A DNA stretch of 7,745 nucleotides, from positions 1 to 7,745 of the forward strand of contig URZM01000103.1 in assembly GCA_900552315.1 (NCBI GenBank), in the 5' to 3' direction. The stretch is from an uncultured Bacteroidales bacterium (GTDB taxonomy: Bacteria; Bacteroidota; Bacteroidia; Bacteroidales; Muribaculaceae). The notes under the pieces were generated by a model. It saw only the letters and a program-made list of their open reading frames with translations. It was not told the origin of the DNA and ran no database searches. Positions 5,475-7,745 of this stretch are shown one piece after another. The number at the start of each line of letters is the position of its first letter. The first letter of the stretch is position 1. A program made the translations under genes and the position numbers.

Positions 5475-7745
5475 ATGAAGCATTGGCTCAAATATCTGTT
5501 CTCTCTCTTCATGCTCCTCCCGCTCCCGGCGGAGGCTCTGGACATCCTCACAGCCCATGAGGACACCGTCTACAACCCGAATATCATATACACCTCAATG
5601 CCGAAGACCTACGAGATAGCCGGCATCAAGGTGACGGGCCTGCCGGACGCCGACGAATATTCCATCATAAGCAGCTGCGGCCTGGCCGTGGGAGACCGCG
5701 TCGAGATGCCGGGCGACGCCATAACCAGGGCAGTCAAGCGCTTCTACCGGCAGGGCATATACTCTCGCGTGCAAATCAAGGCCGAGAAGACAGTAGGCGA
5801 CAAGGTATGGCTCGAGATAGCCCTCCGCCAGCTCCCCAGGATGAGCGAGATGACATTCACCGGAGCCAAGAGCGGCGAGGTAAAGGACCTCAAGGAGCGC
5901 CTCGGCATGGTGGCGGGACAGCAGCTCACCCCCAACATCGTGGCCAGGGCCAAGCAAATAGTGGAAAACTACTACTCGGCAAAAGGCTTCAAGAACGCAA
6001 AGGTGAACGTCACCCAGCACAACGACCTCAGCAAGGAGAACCAGGTGATTCTCCAGTTCGACATTACACGCTCCGCCAAGGTCAAGGTGCACAAGATATA
6101 CGTGACCGGAAACGACGTCCTCTCCTCCGGCAAGGTCAAACGAGCCATGAAGAAGACCAACGAGAACGGAAACATCCTCAACCTCTTCAAGCAGAAAAAA
6201 TTCGTAGAGCAGGACTTCGAGGACGACCTCGACCGCATAATCCAGAAATACAACGAGCTGGGATACCGCGACGCACGCATCGTATCCGACTCAGTGGCCA
6301 ACTATTCCGACAACCGCGTGGATGTCTACATCAAGGTGGACGAAGGGCGCAAGTACTACATCTCGGACATTTCCTGGGTAGGCAACACAGTCTATCCCAC
6401 CGAGGTCCTGCAAGACGTGCTCGGCATGTATCCCGGCGACGTCTACAACCAGAAGATGCTGGCCAAGCGCACCATGGAGGATGACGACGCCGTGGCCAAC
6501 CTGTACATGGACAACGGATACCTCTTCTTCCAGCTCATCCCCATCGAGGAGAACGTGAAAGGAGACTCAATCGCCCTCCAGATGCGTGTGCTCGAAGGTC
6601 CCCAGGCTCGTATCAACAACGTGATAATCAACGGCAACGACCGCCTCTACGAGCGCGTCATACGCCGCGAGCTGCGCGTGCGGCCCGGCGAGCTCTTCAA
6701 CAAGAGCGACCTCATACGTTCCGCCCGCGAGATAGCCCAGAGCGGACATTTCAACCCCGAGACCATAAACCCCGTGCCCCAGCCCAACGAGAACGACGGC
6801 ACCGTGGACATAGTCTTCAACCTGGAGTCGAAGGCCAACGACCAGATTGAGTTCTCCGCCGGATGGGGCCAGACCGGCATCACAGGCAAGCTCGCCCTGA
6901 AGTTCACCAACTTCTCCATGAAGAACCTGTTCCACCCCTCCACATACCGAGGCATAATCCCGCAGGGCGAGGGCCAGACATTCACCATCTCGGCCCAGAC
7001 CAACGCCAAATACTACCAGAGCTACTCCATCTCCTTCCTCGACCCCTGGTTCGGCGGCAAGCGCCCCAACTCCTTGCAGGTGAGCGCCTACTACTCCCGC
7101 CAGACCGGTGTGAACTCCTCTTATTTCAACGACAACTGGAGCAGCGCCTACATGAGCAACCTCTACGGCTACAACTACGGCTACAACTCCAACTACTACA
7201 ACTACTCATACCAGAACGCATACGACCCCAACAAGGTCCTGCAGATGGCCGCCATAGCCGTAGGCACGGGCAAGCGCCTCAGCTGGCCTGACGACTATTT
7301 CCAGTTCAACGCCACCCTCCAGTACCAGTGGTACTACCTCAAGAACTGGGAATACCTCTACTACATGAACAACGGCACCTCCAACTCACTCACACTCAGC
7401 CTCGACCTCTCCCGCTCATCAATAGACAACCCCATCTACACCCGCCGAGGCTCCACATTCTCCCTGGGCCTGCAGCTCACACCCCCTTGGAGCTCCATCC
7501 GCAAGAAGAACTGGAAGAAACTCTACGAGGAGGCCACCGTCGACAACTCCGCCTCCGCCAAGAAGGAGATGTACCGCTGGATCGAGTACTGGAAGCTCCG
7601 CTTCAAGGCAAAGACCTTCACCCCCCTCACAAGCCCCGAGGGCAACTACACCCTCGTGCTCATGAGCCGCGCCGACTTCGGCCTCATAGGCAGCTACAAC
7701 AAGTATCTCAAGACCCCCTTCGAGACCTACTACGTAGGCGGCGAC
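5475..7745 (+). CDS. bamA: Outer-membrane protein assembly factor BamA, 5' part (runs off window)
   Basis: The frame is open from the ATG at 5475 to the window end: 757 residues, lacking perhaps the last 100 or so. BamA folds and inserts beta-barrel proteins into the outer membrane. A signal peptide (MKHWLKYLFSLFMLL...AEA) is probably cleaved near residue 21. Five POTRA domains begin at about residues 46 (YEIAGIKVTG), 123 (MSEMTFTGA), 203 (VKVHKIYVTGN), 294 (YYISDISWVGN) and 378 (ARINNVIINGN). The barrel starts near 458 (IEFSAGWGQTGITG) and includes FSMKNLF and the NPIYTRRGSTFSLGLQLTPP block common in Bacteroidetes BamA. Residues 564-583 form a Tyr/Asn-rich segment, probably an extracellular loop. 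A charged turn with WIEYWKLRFKAK follows (702-713). The frame ends at YYVGGD. Unlike its neighbours, it prefers ATC to ATA for isoleucine. Confidence 0.96.
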   Translation, partial: MKHWLKYLFSLFMLLPLPAEALDILTAHEDTVYNPNIIYTSMPKTYEIAGIKVTGLPDADEYSIISSCGLAVGDRVEMPGDAITRAVKRFYRQGIYSRVQIKAEKTVGDKVWLEIALRQLPRMSEMTFTGAKSGEVKDLKERLGMVAGQQLTPNIVARAKQIVENYYSAKGFKNAKVNVTQHNDLSKENQVILQFDITRSAKVKVHKIYVTGNDVLSSGKVKRAMKKTNENGNILNLFKQKKFVEQDFEDDLDRIIQKYNELGYRDARIVSDSVANYSDNRVDVYIKVDEGRKYYISDISWVGNTVYPTEVLQDVLGMYPGDVYNQKMLAKRTMEDDDAVANLYMDNGYLFFQLIPIEENVKGDSIALQMRVLEGPQARINNVIINGNDRLYERVIRRELRVRPGELFNKSDLIRSAREIAQSGHFNPETINPVPQPNENDGTVDIVFNLESKANDQIEFSAGWGQTGITGKLALKFTNFSMKNLFHPSTYRGIIPQGEGQTFTISAQTNAKYYQSYSISFLDPWFGGKRPNSLQVSAYYSRQTGVNSSYFNDNWSSAYMSNLYGYNYGYNSNYYNYSYQNAYDPNKVLQMAAIAVGTGKRLSWPDDYFQFNATLQYQWYYLKNWEYLYYMNNGTSNSLTLSLDLSRSSIDNPIYTRRGSTFSLGLQLTPPWSSIRKKNWKKLYEEATVDNSASAKKEMYRWIEYWKLRFKAKTFTPLTSPEGNYTLVLMSRADFGLIGSYNKYLKTPFETYYVGGD
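7164..7187 (+). repeat. 12-bp tandem repeat in bamA (Tyr-Gly-Tyr-Asn twice)
   Basis: The unit TACGGCTACAAC occurs twice in direct succession (7164-7175 and 7176-7187), encoding YGYN-YGYN, and continues into a degenerate run of TAC and AAC codons to about 7205. The repeat is in frame, so gain or loss of a unit would change loop length without disrupting the protein. It lies in the predicted extracellular Tyr/Asn-rich segment of BamA. Confidence 0.85.

Noticed and set aside
5807..6484. 225-codon + strand frame inside bamA
   Set aside because: It is a shifted frame of the POTRA region; its product is dominated by Arg, Gly, Gln, His and Pro with no domain, while the bamA frame is fully conserved in motif order.
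6863..7291. 142-codon + strand frame rich in Leu/Gln/Arg in the BamA barrel region
   Set aside because: The repetitive Leu/Gln pattern is the TAC/AAC codon run read in another frame; it is not an independent gene.

Overview
The window looks like chromosomal DNA from a member of the Bacteroidales. The evidence is family membership (DUF6242 and DUF6089 proteins, a Bacteroidetes-style BamA) and promoter-like sites of the Bacteroidetes form (TTTG ... TAnnTTTG). Shine-Dalgarno sequences are not obvious before the start codons. Base composition is high for the order, in the high-50s % GC by sampling a few lines. That is compatible with a gut lineage such as Muribaculaceae or Rikenellaceae, but the genus cannot be fixed from this window. 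All seven genes lie on the + strand. I see no RNA genes, insertion sequences, CRISPR arrays or phage genes.

Left part (1-2176), housekeeping genes: the 3' part of recX (RecA modulator), a comF-type phosphoribosyltransferase joined to it by a 4-base ATGA overlap, and ribD (riboflavin biosynthesis). ribD appears to have its own Bacteroidetes-type promoter in the short gap after comF. Its better start is the ATG at 1163, a few bases downstream of the -7 element.

Middle (2177-2319), the main regulatory gap: a 9-bp inverted repeat followed by T residues (possible terminator or operator), then a perfect TAnnTTTG -7 element that probably starts transcription of the second block.

Right part (2320-7745), a probable envelope operon: a DUF6242 lipoprotein with a C-terminal beta-propeller and an acidic, surface-export-like stretch after the lipid Cys; a DUF6089 outer-membrane beta-barrel protein; uppS (undecaprenyl diphosphate synthase, lipid carrier for peptidoglycan and surface glycans); and bamA (outer-membrane protein insertase, five POTRA domains plus barrel), which runs off the right edge. 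The gaps are 41, 24 and 84 nt, and no clear promoter lies inside the block. Lipid-carrier synthesis and barrel insertion are thus encoded next to two poorly characterised envelope proteins. This is the most interesting biological context here.

The most unusual compositional signal is isoleucine codon choice. ATA is the most used Ile codon over the window (hand count about 71 ATA, 47 ATC, 9 ATT) despite the high GC. Only bamA prefers ATC. I do not see evidence of a wholly new system. The items worth follow-up are the DUF6242/DUF6089 pair, the regulatory gap at 2177-2319, the Tyr/Asn-rich loop of BamA with its 12-bp tandem repeat, and the polypyrimidine tract before bamA.
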